Positions 10,349-21,622 are shown, counted from the stretch's first letter. The stretch is 64,000 nt of DNA from Takakia lepidozioides (GCA_030704615.1 CM060734.1:60588042-60652041), one strand, 5' to 3'. The notes: generated by a model not told the origin, from the sequence alone. A program made the numbers and translations.

Positions 10349-11933
10349 ATGTCCACGGACACTTATCTTGTTCCTAACGTGGGAGAGAATCCCATGGCCA
10401 TCCTTGCTCTTGATACGGAGGTAATTCTGGAAAAATCTGTGAACATTCGACATCAAATATTAGTAGAGCGCACGTACATTGTTGGCTATCTAGGTCACAG
10501 ATCGAGAAGTTCCAGCTTGATGACATGTAAATTTTGTGCATGCAGGCGGGCCAGTGTAACTTGGAACGAGTTGAGGTGAAACCCCCACTGAGTTGGTTAT
10601 ACGAGGAATGTGTAGGAAAATTTGTCTCCGTGAGGCTCAAGTGGGGGAATACGTACAAAGGTGAGCCACTCTTCCCGGCCAGAATATACAATATTGGCAA
10701 GACGATAGATCTAAATGTTGCATGCATGGCGAATAATTCCGTAGTCTGAATACTACGTTAGAAGTAGACAAAGGAGTCATGTTTCGTGTCCAGGCCGGTC
10801 TCTGCATACGGTACTTGATTCACGCTGATTGACTGATCCCCAGTTCGATGCAGCTTCTTATACTGTGTTGACAGTATTTACCTAGACTACTGAGGCTACA
10901 CAAATATTACTCCATATGAATTCTGAAACTTTATTCCCAGGAGGATTCTGCATCCATGGACATTCTTGACGGTCGGGGGATTGGAATGTCTACTATGTAC
11001 AGGTAGAATGATCCATACTTTGAAACTCTATTGCGGGGATGTGGGATGTCCACTGCATGATCACGCGGACATGCTTTTGACGGTTTTCCTCCTCTTGATG
11101 GTCCGGGGATTGGGGACTCTGACAGGTTACTTGCAGTCTACGGACACGCGCATGAACCTGCAGGCAAGTTCATCTTGTTCAATTTCTTCCTAACTTCATC
11201 GGACATCAATTTCAACATTGGAGTTGAGTTGTTGCCACTAGGTAAGTATGGTGTGCTGAGGCGCTATAACTTACGTCTGCATAAATATGAGCACGACCTT
11301 GGTGTGGCCTTGCACAGCTACTTAAAGCGCAGGAGCGTATAAAGGACGATGAAGACTTCGGAGCGGAAATTCTGGATGAAATTTTCGTAAGGTGTGTCAA
11401 CTTGAACAGGCGCACCTGATAAAGTGTCTATATGTATATACACACATCTTCTGCTCGGCGGCCGATTTTGTACAGTGATGACTGAGCCACGCAATGCCCT
11501 TCAGGAAGGGGAGGAACTGAGGGAAACAGTATTCTATGCATTAAATTGTTTTGAAATGTATCTGAGAACTGCTGGATTACTACCTCGAAACTCATCTCTA
11601 TCGTTGCTGTGCCAATGATGTGCCAGACACAACAACGTGCTCTTCATGCAGTTTCTGGAGCTGCCGACTGGAGCTCCTTTGACGGTCACCCTGAGTTCGT
11701 CATCAGCCCCTGCTTTTCCAGGTGCACCCAGTGATGTCAAACAGAATGTGCCGCAGGAAAGCTCAGACAAACAGGAAGATGGCAAAAGTTCCCCCAAAGA
11801 AGGGAAAGCACGGCCCCAAGATGGCAATCGCAGTGCGCCCGAAGGCTCAAACGTTGCCAATCTAAGAAACATCGTACACGGCCTGGAGGAGGTGAACTTG
11901 AATGAACGTGATCAGCACAAACAGAAGGGGTGA
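10349..11933 (+). CDS. Divergent Sm-F-like (LSM fold) protein with long polar C-terminal tail, five exons
   Basis: Exons 10349-10420, 10546-10660, 11126-11163, 11318-11391 and 11627-11933 join in phase to 201 codons. Residues of about 35-105 follow spliceosomal Sm-F: VGKFVSVRLKWGNTYKGYL (Sm1, strands 1-3), then RMNLQ, an acidic loop, and EILDEIFVRHNNVLF (Sm2). In Sm2 the usual RCNN is RHNN and the following LRG is lost. Sm-F is a ring subunit of the U1, U2, U4 and U5 snRNPs and is normally under 90 residues. Here a 24-residue leader and a tail of about 95 residues rich in Ser, Lys, Gln and Glu are added. Intron 3 has a GC donor (CAG|GCAAGT); the rest are GT-AG. The family call is from visible motifs. 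Whether it enters the Sm ring is unknown; it may be a fast-evolving paralogue. Confidence 0.75.
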
Positions 11934-13166
11934 AAGCTCGCGGAATTATAAATTCAGGACCACTGAGGCAGTTTCTGCTTCCTCTAGTCATGATTTTATT
12001 TGAGGACCTGAATCAGTAAGGGTCCAGGCATGTGCTCCTTTGAAGATTTTTTCTCGCTGCTCTAGATATGAGACTCCGCAAAAACGGTGCACTAAATAAG
12101 CCCTTCTGAAGTCTAGTTCACAGTGCTTCCAGGCCTGCATGTATGGAAAGGTGGTTAGATATTACAAAGATTTGTCAAGATTGTCTCCAGCTGGGTGATG
12201 TGCAACTGGCAGCTTGTGGTCAGAGGATACTGGTGTAGGTGCTACCCCTCTTGACACATGATCTTTCAAGTTCAGACACCAAAAAACTGCCCGTCCTTAA
12301 CTAGACATGCACAGCCGGTTCCAAGGTAAATCTCAAGGCTCTACGACTTTTCATAAGGTTTGGGGGCACAGTATACTTACAGTACACTAACCAAGGGTTC
12401 AAGTGAGGGAGACAACGAGACCAAAAGGAAAACAGATCAGAGTTTCAGAGAAATGTACCTTGAGGGATGGGGAGAGGAGACCGACAAGACTAGATTGTCT
12501 CGCAAATCTGGCAGCCTAGTAGTTCATCCGGCCCTTGCTTCCTTCATCACCAATCTTCTCTATTGATTCCTGTGAGCCGTTTTTAGCTGGGATTGATCGC
12601 ATATACTCTACAGACGAAAATTGCACTCAGGTCGCTCAATTGATTCTTTCCTCAACACGATAGGCCTCTTTCTGTGGGGCCGCTGGATTTCATACCTGCA
12701 AGCTTCCTGTGCCCACTTCTTGAGTTTCCCAACCCTCCCAAATGAACAATTCTAGAAGTAAAATACTCCATTGTGAGGGGAAATTTTATAAGGAGTTTTG
12801 TTTTGGCATCAAATGTATGAGGACTTGTCAGACACTTTGTATGTTTTATCGCCATTGAACAAGCCAGCCTCATGGGGTGTTGTACCTTTGCAACGACGTG
12901 TGCCTTTGCAGTCGTCCAGGGAGTGCTCACCTACGGTTGGCCTCCTATTACAAGGCCTATGGGATCACCTCAAATACTGGGGGACCTCCTTCCATATATG
13001 CGCCTAGCTGCAACAAAACAACTTTTGCCCAAAATAGGTCCGAAGTCCAAATTTAGTCAAAATTTAGTCAAAATTTAGTCACTTGGCTCACCAACATGTT
13101 GTAGGGGTCCTCTCTATCTACATTCTAATCAGCTTGTCCACTCTGTCAGAAAATTGAGCGAATCTC
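11934..13166. other. Intergenic stretch between the Sm-F-like gene and the kinase gene
   Basis: No coding segment is recognisable. Three direct copies of AATTTAGTCA occur at about 13047-13080, less than 120 bp before the kinase start codon, in its probable leader or promoter. Confidence 0.5.
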
Positions 13167-14216
13167 ATGGAGATCCACAAGAATCCAGTGGGGTCTTGGA
13201 TTAGAGGTGGTTTGATAGGCGTTGGGGCGTTTGGGAGGGTGAGCCTTGCACTGAACAGAGACGATGGGGGGATTTTTGCAGTCAAGTCCATTGAGTGGAG
13301 TGACAGGGATGCGGGTGCCAACAATTGTTTGAAAGCGCTAGAGAACGAGATCCAGGTGTTACAAAGTTTGGATTCTCGGTTCATCGTTCGTTGCCTAGGG
13401 AGCGATTGGAGCGAGGAGAATGGAAAGAGGATGCGGAATATGTTCTTGGAGTACATGCCTGGAGGAAGCCTGTCGGACTTACTGAAGCAGTTTGCAGGGA
13501 CTGGGGGGCTCGATGAGCATTTGGTTCGCATCTACACGCGCAATATTTTGGAAGGAGTCGACTACCTGCACACCCGAGGTATAGTCCACTGTGATATCAA
13601 GGGGAAGAATGTGCTGGTTGGGAACGGGATTGTCAAGCTCACAGACTTTGGATCTGCCAAGAGAGTGGGACAAGGAGAGGTTGAAGGTAGTGCGTTCTTG
13701 AAAAGAGTGGATGGAACACCGCTATGGATGGCTCCAGAAGTGGTCAGACAGGTAGAACAAGGAACTCCCTCGGATATCTGGTCCCTCGGCTGCACAGTAT
13801 TGGAGATGGCGACGGGACGACCTCCCTGGAATGATATCTCCAATCCTATGGCAGCTCTCTACCGTATTGGAGCCACACGTCAACTTCCTGCAGTGCCTGC
13901 TTCCCTTAGCCCTGAAGCTCATGATTTCCTGGATAAGTGTTTCCAGAGGGATCCCAGTAAGAGGTGGACCAGCTCTGCACTGCTGCGGCATCCTTTCCTC
14001 ACTGATCGATCCTCCTTTGCCAGCATAATTTGTGAGCCTGCCAGCAAGACGCTGCCTTCTCCAACGAGCATACTGGACCAGTTCGGCAGCGGTGCGAATG
14101 AGTGTATTAGCGACATGATGGACTCCTCCTTTGAACTCACAGTCCCATTAGGCTTGACGTGCTCCTTTGAACACACCGTCCAATTAGGCTGGACACTCGG
14201 GCAGGAAACCGACTGA
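13167..14216 (+). CDS. MAPKKK-type serine/threonine protein kinase (MEKK-like), intronless
   Basis: A single 349-residue frame forms an almost bare kinase domain. It shows the glycine loop GVGAFGRV (18-25), ATP-anchoring Lys40 in FAVK, catalytic loop HCDIKGKN (141-148, Asp143), DFG at 160-162, and the activation segment end GTPLWMAPE. The HxDIKGxN form and GTPxWMAPE are typical of plant MEKK-subgroup MAPKKKs such as the small, intronless Arabidopsis MAPKKK15-21 group, which signal in abscisic-acid and stress responses. That role is inferred from the family. The C-terminal tail is short and holds a tandem duplication near its end. All catalytic residues are present, so the enzyme is probably active. 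The start is the only Met close before the glycine loop. Confidence 0.9.
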   Translation: MEIHKNPVGSWIRGGLIGVGAFGRVSLALNRDDGGIFAVKSIEWSDRDAGANNCLKALENEIQVLQSLDSRFIVRCLGSDWSEENGKRMRNMFLEYMPGGSLSDLLKQFAGTGGLDEHLVRIYTRNILEGVDYLHTRGIVHCDIKGKNVLVGNGIVKLTDFGSAKRVGQGEVEGSAFLKRVDGTPLWMAPEVVRQVEQGTPSDIWSLGCTVLEMATGRPPWNDISNPMAALYRIGATRQLPAVPASLSPEAHDFLDKCFQRDPSKRWTSSALLRHPFLTDRSSFASIICEPASKTLPSPTSILDQFGSGANECISDMMDSSFELTVPLGLTCSFEHTVQLGWTLGQETD

Positions 14217-15201
14217 GGCAACGCCTGGGCCCAATAGAGAGATGTAGTAATAGAGAGCTGGGGACTTGGTATGGTTCCAAGGCTATTTTAGATTAGAACT
14301 ATCAACTTTTTATCTAGGGGATTCAAACCCAATCCAGTGGCGAAGAATGGCGATTTTGAAGCATTTTTTTAAATCTGGGAACTCAAACTCTCTCCGAAGA
14401 GGGCGAGTCGGGTGGCTTTGAAACTTTTCTGATCTTTTTCTTTTTTATTTTTCCTCTTCTCTATGAGAAAACTTGAACTTTCTCCGCAAAAGGAGAGTCC
14501 AAGGGAATCATTATTAATCGAATCTTAAGATGTTTATTACTTTCTCTTCGCCGATATAAATTATCATAGAAACTTTCTGTGGTCTCAAAGGCCTCTTCAG
14601 GCTTGCTATGGCCATAACAAATATTCTCCTTCTCTCCTGTCTCTTATGTCAGAGTTTCCCTCAAAATGAAAATGAGAATGGCTCGCTTATTTTCACACCA
14701 GAATCTTCACATCTGCAGTATTTGTGTACAGTGTTTGTGACGACCTCAGTGGGTTTGTTTGGTTGATGGAGAGTAATTGCCAAGGCCTACATGCTAGCAC
14801 AGAATGACAAGGGCACTGTGCCCAGTAACTTGGGATTGGATCTTGGTGGGTTAAGCCTAGCCTTCGACAACATTCATGCAAGTTTGTCAAGGGCTCTACC
14901 TGATGCACCACCACGAGAGACTTCTCCAAATTAAAGTTGTTGAACAAGCTTGTGCACAGGGCTGCCCCACTAATCAAGATCATTCATATTCACTTCCAAC
15001 TCCAATGTTCAAAGATTTGGAGAAGATGCACCATCCCCAGAATTAGGACATCATTCTGATTTCCTTTCCTGTGGATATGCCACCGGAAATGCCCTCAACA
15101 GTCTCATAGTCAGTATTCTCAGGAAATGGTGCAGGAACTGAGTAGCTACACAGATCAATGAATGAAGCAAGACACTTGCATATTTCCAGAAAAACATCGT
15201 T
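14217..15201. other. Intergenic stretch after the kinase gene
   Basis: This holds the kinase 3' region and the sequence beyond the stop of the minus-strand PPR locus. Two loosely similar segments with CAAACTCTCTCCG and GAACTTTCTCCG occur at about 14387 and 14475. I see no other gene. Confidence 0.4.
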
Positions 15202-18200
15202 TCACCAGTAATCCTCACAAGAACAAACCCCCTCTTCAAAGTGGTGAAAGCGGTTAGCGTCCCGTACAACAATTGCACGGCCAACAATCTTTGAGATGAA
15301 CTTGGTGGAGGTATGGCAGTCACCACACACCCGAAGATTCTTGATGAGACGGAGAGGCGTCCTGGGGGTCGTGCTGATCAGCCCAAAACCAATGGCCAGC
15401 TTCTCACTGTGGTGGCAAAGAGAAAATTCCTTTTCCTCGTCCCCCACATCATGCAATACAAAGCGCGTGTCAGGCACATACCCCGCCTCCTTCATCGGCC
15501 CAGACAATCTTCTCAGCTCAGCATGGATTTCCTTAATTCTGGGATGCAACTGGTCATCTACAACGAAGGTGTGCACCCTCTTGCCAACCTCAATGCAGCA
15601 GCGACCTGGCTCCTTTCTAACCCCTCTGACCTTCATCATTCTTCTCACCTTTGCAGTATCATCCCACCTGCCAGCTGCAGCATAGATGTTTGATAGCAAC
15701 ACATAAGTCGCGGCATCCTGTTCATCCCACTTGAGGATAGATGTTGCCGCACGTTCAGCCATCTCCACATTGCCATGGATTCTGCAGGCACCAAGCAAGG
15801 CCTTCCACACCACAACATCTGGATTCATTGGCATCTTATTAATCAGATCCACTGCCTCATCCAGTTGTCCCACACGTCCAAGAAGGGCCAAAGTGCTTTA
15901 CTGTCGGAGTGACACCATGATCTTGACTCAGGGAATCAAAGTAGCGTCTTCCTTCATTCAGTAGGCCAGTGTGGCTGCATGAAGAGAGAACACATATAAA
16001 GGTGACACTGTCCGGCTTCAAACCATTCTTTTGCATTCCTTCAAATAGTTGCAGGACCTCCCTATGACAACCATGCTGGGCATATCCTGCGATCATCGCG
16101 TTCCATGACACCACGTTTCGTTCAGCCATATTGTTGAACACTCCCTTCGCATCCTCAATGCTCCCACATTTGGCATACATGTCCACCAGGGCAGTATTCA
16201 GAATGACATCGGGTACAATTCCAGATTTGACGATGACACCATGGACCTCTTTGCCCTTTTCCAGGGCTGCCAGGCTTGCACACGCAAACAAACGTTATGT
16301 GGTTGGGCTTCACCCCTTCGCACATCATTTGCTCATAGGTCTCCAAAGCCTCCATCCCGCGCCCTTGCTGTGCATATCCTGCAATCATCGCACTCCACGA
16401 CACCACATCTCGTTCAGCCATACTGTCGAACACTCCCTTCGCATCCTCGCACCAGGGCAGTGTTCAGAATGACATTTGGCACAATTCCAGATTTGACAAT
16501 GTTAACATGGACCTCTTTGCCCTTTTCTAGGGCTGCCAGGCTTGCACACGCATTGCAAATGCAAACAAACGTGATGTGGTTGGGCTTCACCCCTTCCCGC
16601 ATCATTTGCTCATAGGTCTCCAAAGCCTCCATCCCGCGCCCTTGCTGTGCATATCCTGCAATCATCGCGCTCCAGGACACCACATTTCGTTCAGCCATAC
16701 TGTCGAACACTCTCTTCGCATCCTCGATGCACCCACATTTTGCATACATGTCCACCAGGGCAGTATTCAGAGTGACATCGGGTACAATTCCAGATTTGAC
16801 GATGACACCATGGACCTCTTTGCCCTTTTCCAGGGCTGCCAGGCTTGCACACGCATTGCAAACGCAAACAAACGTTATGTGGTTGGGCTTAACCCCTTCG
16901 CACATCATTTGCTCATAGGTCTCCAAAGCCTCCATCCCGCTGCTGTGCATATCCTGCAATCATCGCACTCCACAACACCACATCTCGTTCAGCCATACTG
17001 TCGAACACTCCCTTCGCATCCTCGATGCACCCACATTTTGCATACATGTCCACCAGGGCAGTGTTCAGAATGACATTTGGCACAATTCCAGATTTGACGA
17101 TGTCAACATGGACCTCTTTGCCCTTTTCCAGGGCTGCCAGGCTTGCACACGCATTGCAAATGCAAACAAACGTGATGTGGTTGGGCTTCACCCCTTCCCG
17201 CATCATTTGCTCATAGGTCTCCAAAGCCTCCATCCCACGCCCTTGCTGTGCATATCCTGCAATCATCGCGCTCCAGGACACCACATTTCGTTCAGCCATA
17301 CTGTCGAACACTCCCTTCGTATCCTCGATGCACCCACATTTTGCATACATGTCCACGAGGGTATTGTTCAGAATGACATTTGGTACAATTCCAGATTTGA
17401 CGATGTCGCCATGGACCTCTTTGCCCTTTTCCAGGGCTGCCAGGCACACCCATGGCAAACGGAAACAAACGTGATGGGGTCGGGCTTCACCCCTTCCCGC
17501 ATCATTTGCTCATAGGCCTCCAAAGCCTCCATCCTGCGCCCTTGCTGTGAATATCCTGCAATCATCGTGCTCCACGACACCAGATCTCGTTCAGCCATAC
17601 TGTCAAACACTCCCTTTGCATCCTCGATGCACCCACATTTGTCCACGAGGGTATTCAGCCATAGTGTTGAAAACTCCCTTCGCATCCTCAATGCACCCAC
17701 ATTTGGCATACATGTCCACCAGGGTAGTGTTCAGAATGACATCTGGTACAATTCCAGCTTTGACGATGTCATCATGGACCTCTTTCCCCTTTTCCAGAGC
17801 TCCCAGGCTTGCACATGCATTGCAAACACAAACAAATGTGATGTGGTTGGGCTTCACCCCTTCGCGCAGCATTTGCTCGTAGGTCTCCAAAGCATTCCTA
17901 CCACACCCATGCTTGCTAAATCCTGCCAACATTATATTCCACGTGATCAAAGATCGCTGAGGCATTCTGTTGAACACTTGGTGAGCATCCATGATGCTCC
18001 CGCGCTTAACATACATGTTGACAAGGGTGTTGAGTAGATAAACATTTGGCGTGAATCCACTTTGGATAATGTGAGTGTGCACCTGCTTTCCTGCTTCCAG
18101 ACCTTTCATCTTCATGCACTTAAGCAAGAGACGGACATACGTATCTGAATCTGCTGAAATGCCTCCTCGGTTTAAAGTCTGTAGAGCCTCTGTCAGTCTG

Positions 18201-18316
18201 CCTACCTCACAAAGCATCTTCACATGCCCAGAAGTGCCAGAAGAGGCATTGTGGACTCCCTCTCTTGATCGTCTTTCAGAAGCTGTGGTCATGGTTGAGG
18301 TGCCTGATTTTATCAA
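15202..18316 (-). pseudogene. PLS-class PPR-DYW protein, frame-broken by six deletions
   Basis: PPR-DYW proteins bind organellar RNA and edit cytidine to uridine. The last frame (15891-15202) carries the E and DYW regions with the deaminase zinc ligands HSEK and CGDCH and the final EDYW. Upstream are tandem PLS units of about 300 bp with near-identical wording (ITFVCVCNACASLAALEKGK, LVDMYAKCGCIEDA, VVSWSAMIAGYAQQG). The frame changes six times, near 17650, 17455, 16940, 16450, 16275 and 15890, where short pieces (for example 4, 5, 26 and 11 bp) are missing relative to sister units. As written it cannot encode one protein. Either it is a pseudogene that decayed after a burst of unit duplication, or the assembly collapsed the repeats. 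The N-terminal frame is open upstream into an OSB-like exon. Confidence 0.85.
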
Positions 18317-20190
18317 CTGTGCCGCTGCAGCTCCTGCCTTTAGTTGACCATCTACCCATGCAGGTTTCTTGTAGCTATTGATCCACAGGGAATCATAGGT
18401 AATCTTGTGCTCCTGTTGTCACATTGGCAGTATCATGTCAAAGTCACTCCAAACTAGATTCACTCAACCAGCTAACTTGCAGAATTCAACATGAAAATTT
18501 AGGGCCGATTCTGATAAGAGAAAACAGGGTGAAATGTGAAGAAGGTACCTTGATTAGCTGTGCCTGATTTTATCAATTCTGCCGCTGCTGCTGCGGCTTC
18601 CAGTTGACCATCTACCCAGGTTTCCTGTAGCTATTGATCCACAGGGAATCATAGGTAATCTTGTGCTTGAAATCTGGCCCTCTTGGATGAATCTGGACCC
18701 ACACTCTATCCCTGCTCCTTCAGCTATCCATGCCTCTGCACAAATCATGCACACATCCTTGCCTTGCTGCTAGCACCTGACAATGACAGCCTACATTTGT
18801 TCTAGGAAACACCCAACTCAGCTTATCACACTAGTTCCTATGCTGAATTGCATCTGCTACTCTCTGTAATCCAACATGCATTCACCTTTTTGCCTCGATT
18901 GTCCCACCATTGACTGGGGTCAGAAAGTATTCATTCCACAGCTTCTCCTCGTCTCTGGTACCCGTTTCTGGATGCTTCCCTGTTGCCACATTGGCAGTAT
19001 CATGTCAAAGTCACTCCAAACTATCAAAGGTTCACTCAACCAGCTAACTTGCAGAATTCAACATGAAAGTTTTAGGGCTGATTCTGATAAGAGGGAAAAA
19101 CAGGGTGAAATGTGTTGAAGAAGGTGCCTTGATTAGCAGTGCCTGATTTTATCAATTCTGCCGCTGCTGTTGCGGCTTCCAGTTGACCATCTACCCATGT
19201 AGGTTTCTTGTAGCTACCCTTCCACAGGGAATCATAGGTAATCTGGAGCTTGAAATCCGGCCCTCTTGGATGAATCTGGACCCACACTCTATCCCTGCTC
19301 CTTCAGCTATCCATGCATCTGCACAAATCATGCATACATCCTTGCCTTGCTGCTAGCAGCTGACAATAACAGCCTAGAATTGTTCCAGCAAACACCCCAA
19401 CCCTACTTATCACACTAGTTCCTCTGCTGACTTGCGTCGGCCCTCAATCTGGACCTCTATCCCTGGTCCTTCAGCTATCTTCCAGCAAACACCCCAACCC
19501 TACTTATTACAGTAGTTCCAATTCTGAATTGCATTCTGCTTCTCTCTGTGGTCCAACAGGCATTCACCTTTTTGTCTCCATTGTCCCACCATTGTCTGGG
19601 GTCCGAAAAGTGTCCATTCCAAAGCTTCTCCTCATCTCTGTTATCTGTTTTTGGATACTTTCCTGCTGCCATATCGGCAATAACTTGTCAAAGTCACTCC
19701 AAACCACCACAGATCCGCCCAATGAGCTAACTTACAGAATTCAATATGCATCTCAGGGCCGAGTCTGATGAGAGGGCAAAACAGGCTGAAATAGGTTGAA
19801 GAAGAAGGTGGCCTCACCACATTGTCCTTGACCTTGTGTCATGACCCACGGAGGATTTAACCGACCATCAACCCAAAAGCACCTCATGTGTATGCTGCTT
19901 GTGTCTGTAGTCAGGTAATGTCGGATCGGTCTGTGAGAACCACCACGGTGCAGCTGAGCAGGCAGAGATTGAAACACGGCCTGCTAAGACCAAGCTGACT
20001 CTCCCAAGAACCTTGTAAACATCAAGAAGAATACGAAATCATGGTACTAACAGAAGCCAAGAGCCCACATTTGCAGGATGGACAAACTTCTTCACATCGT
20101 ACATTACGAAAAAGCCACACCTTGCGATTGCGGTTGTCCCACGATCGTGAAGGATCTTTAAAAAACTTATGCCAGCTCTGCTCCGTGCTC
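18299..20190 (-). pseudogene. Tandem OSB 'PDF motif' exons (organellar single-stranded DNA-binding protein), decayed
   Basis: OSB proteins bind single-stranded DNA in mitochondria and plastids. Behind an OB fold they carry PDF motifs of the form W..F..DP..WWDNR..K....PDFKHK....LW. Here the first half is on exons at 19568-19665 (LWNGHFSDPRQWWDNGDKK, intact), 18886-18979 (one frameshift) and near 20121-20190 (SWHKFFKDPSRSWDNRNRK). The second half is on exons at about 19126-19275 (GPDFKLQITYDSLW), 18549-18692 (4-bp deletion causing a stop), 19815-19960 (one extra T) and 18299-18430. The last continues in frame into the PPR locus. I found no OB-fold exon. The family call rests on the WWDNR and PDFK motifs. 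Confidence 0.65.
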
Positions 20191-20526
20191 CAAGGTAGAG
20201 GTTTGTGCTCGAAAATCTGACGGCATCAACATTTTGACAGGTCCTTTACTGAGGGGTGTTAGTGAGCTTTCAACGACATTCATGCAAGTTGTTTTGGGCT
20301 CCATTGGGCTCTACACGACGAGGAACAACGAACATGTCCAGACTTACACAGATGCTAACCCAGCTTATGTTTGCAGTCTGGAGATTGTAGAGTGGTCTCT
20401 GAAAACGACCAAGGGAGGGAGAGTCATAGTTTTACTGAATCAGAGCAGACATTTTACTGACAGAAAGCACTCAATGCCCCACAACTCAGGGCCCAAATGA
20501 TAAGTGAAAGTAGAAATTTGGCATAC

Positions 20527-21622
20527 CTGATAAAAGAGCGCAGTCTTCCCAGCTCCACTCAACCCCACAAGTAAAATGGTGTTTGTCTTCTTCCGGTTGA
20601 ATGCAACCCTGAAATGCTCTCTTTCACTTGAGTTCTTTGTCTGCAAAACCAGCAAAAATCAACAATGTAAGTGCACCCAGAAAACATGCGCAACTTTGCA
20701 GAGGCTGAACTCTCATGAGCAAATTACAATTCAGTTTTCTTCGTAGTCTATTAATGGAAGTGAACCTGGGGACTAAGCTTTTCAGAGATGTCCATAAATC
20801 AGTCAGAAGAAAACCAACAATGCCAATCAGTACAGTCTCTGCTAGATGCACGCAGCCAGGAATCCTATGTATATCCCCGGGGGGAGGGGAAGAAGGGTAT
20901 CTGCACTCCATTGCCAATAGGAGCCTAGATTAAACCCTGCTCCAATATAAGCACCCAACTTGACACAAACCTGAAAAAGAACAATCACTCACCAGTATGA
21001 CAAGCAGGTGGACAAAAATTGCAGCAAAATCCATGAAGAGGTCAAGGCCATGCTTCACGTAGTCAAAGTCACCCTGGTTTGCCCTCTCAATGATCATTTG
21101 GGTGTCGAACAACACATAACCGACAAACAAAAGCAACCCTCCATATATCTGCAATCCACCTCCACCAACACTCATTACAAAGCTCAACAGACTCAAGGAA
21201 TTCATAAAGTGTGGAGGTGCCAAAGTATCATGACGACTCAAACAACAAAATATATGATAGAACCACATCTGTTGTATGTTCCCTAGGTTAGAAGCCCCGG
21301 AAGTTCCATGCTGGAGCAAGGAGAATATAAGCCACAGATTCTTAAGAGGAGGAGACACCTGTCTGTCAATCTAGGCGTAATTACTGCTCAGCCACATTTA
21401 AGCAGAAAGAGGGAGGTAGAGAAGACAGGAAATACCTCAATGTTGTACATCAAAGCTCCACCACCAAAAAACAAGGAGCCAAGTTGGAGCAGCATCATGG
21501 TGCTAACAACTGATGACAAAACACCACCAAGAAACAAGTACTCGCGACGTCTTGCTAACAACGCTGCTCCAGAAAAGCAGGCAAAGATGGCCATTGATCC
21601 AAGGAATGCCATCACCACAATG
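20527..21622 (-). pseudogene. Bax inhibitor-1 exons fused to an SRP-receptor-beta P-loop exon
   Basis: Three minus-strand exons join in phase. 21622-21436 reads AFLGSMAIFACFSGAALLAR and RREYLFLGG; 21148-20993 reads GGLLLFVGYVLFDTQMIIE and DFDYVKHGLDLFMDF. Both are the C-terminal half of Bax inhibitor-1, an ER membrane regulator of cell death. The third, 20640-20527, starts as the BI-1 tail (TKNSSERE) but turns into RVAFNRKKTNTILLVGLSGA then GKTALFYQ. That is the membrane-proximal part and GTPase P-loop of SRP receptor beta. The join lies at a TTTCAG, which could be the old SRPRB acceptor. The N-terminal BI-1 exons and the remaining GTPase exons are absent nearby. It is either a chimeric fragment or the start of a novel fusion transcript. 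Confidence 0.75.

Noticed and set aside
16131-18037. Plus-strand open frames of 100-165 codons across the PPR array
   Set aside because: They are antisense shadows of the repeated PPR units; their own repetition follows the array.
20624-20917. Possible SRP-receptor-beta transmembrane exon
   Set aside because: A hydrophobic frame (ETVLIGIVGFLLTDLW) exists in the BI-1 intron, but it lacks splice sites in the right phase.
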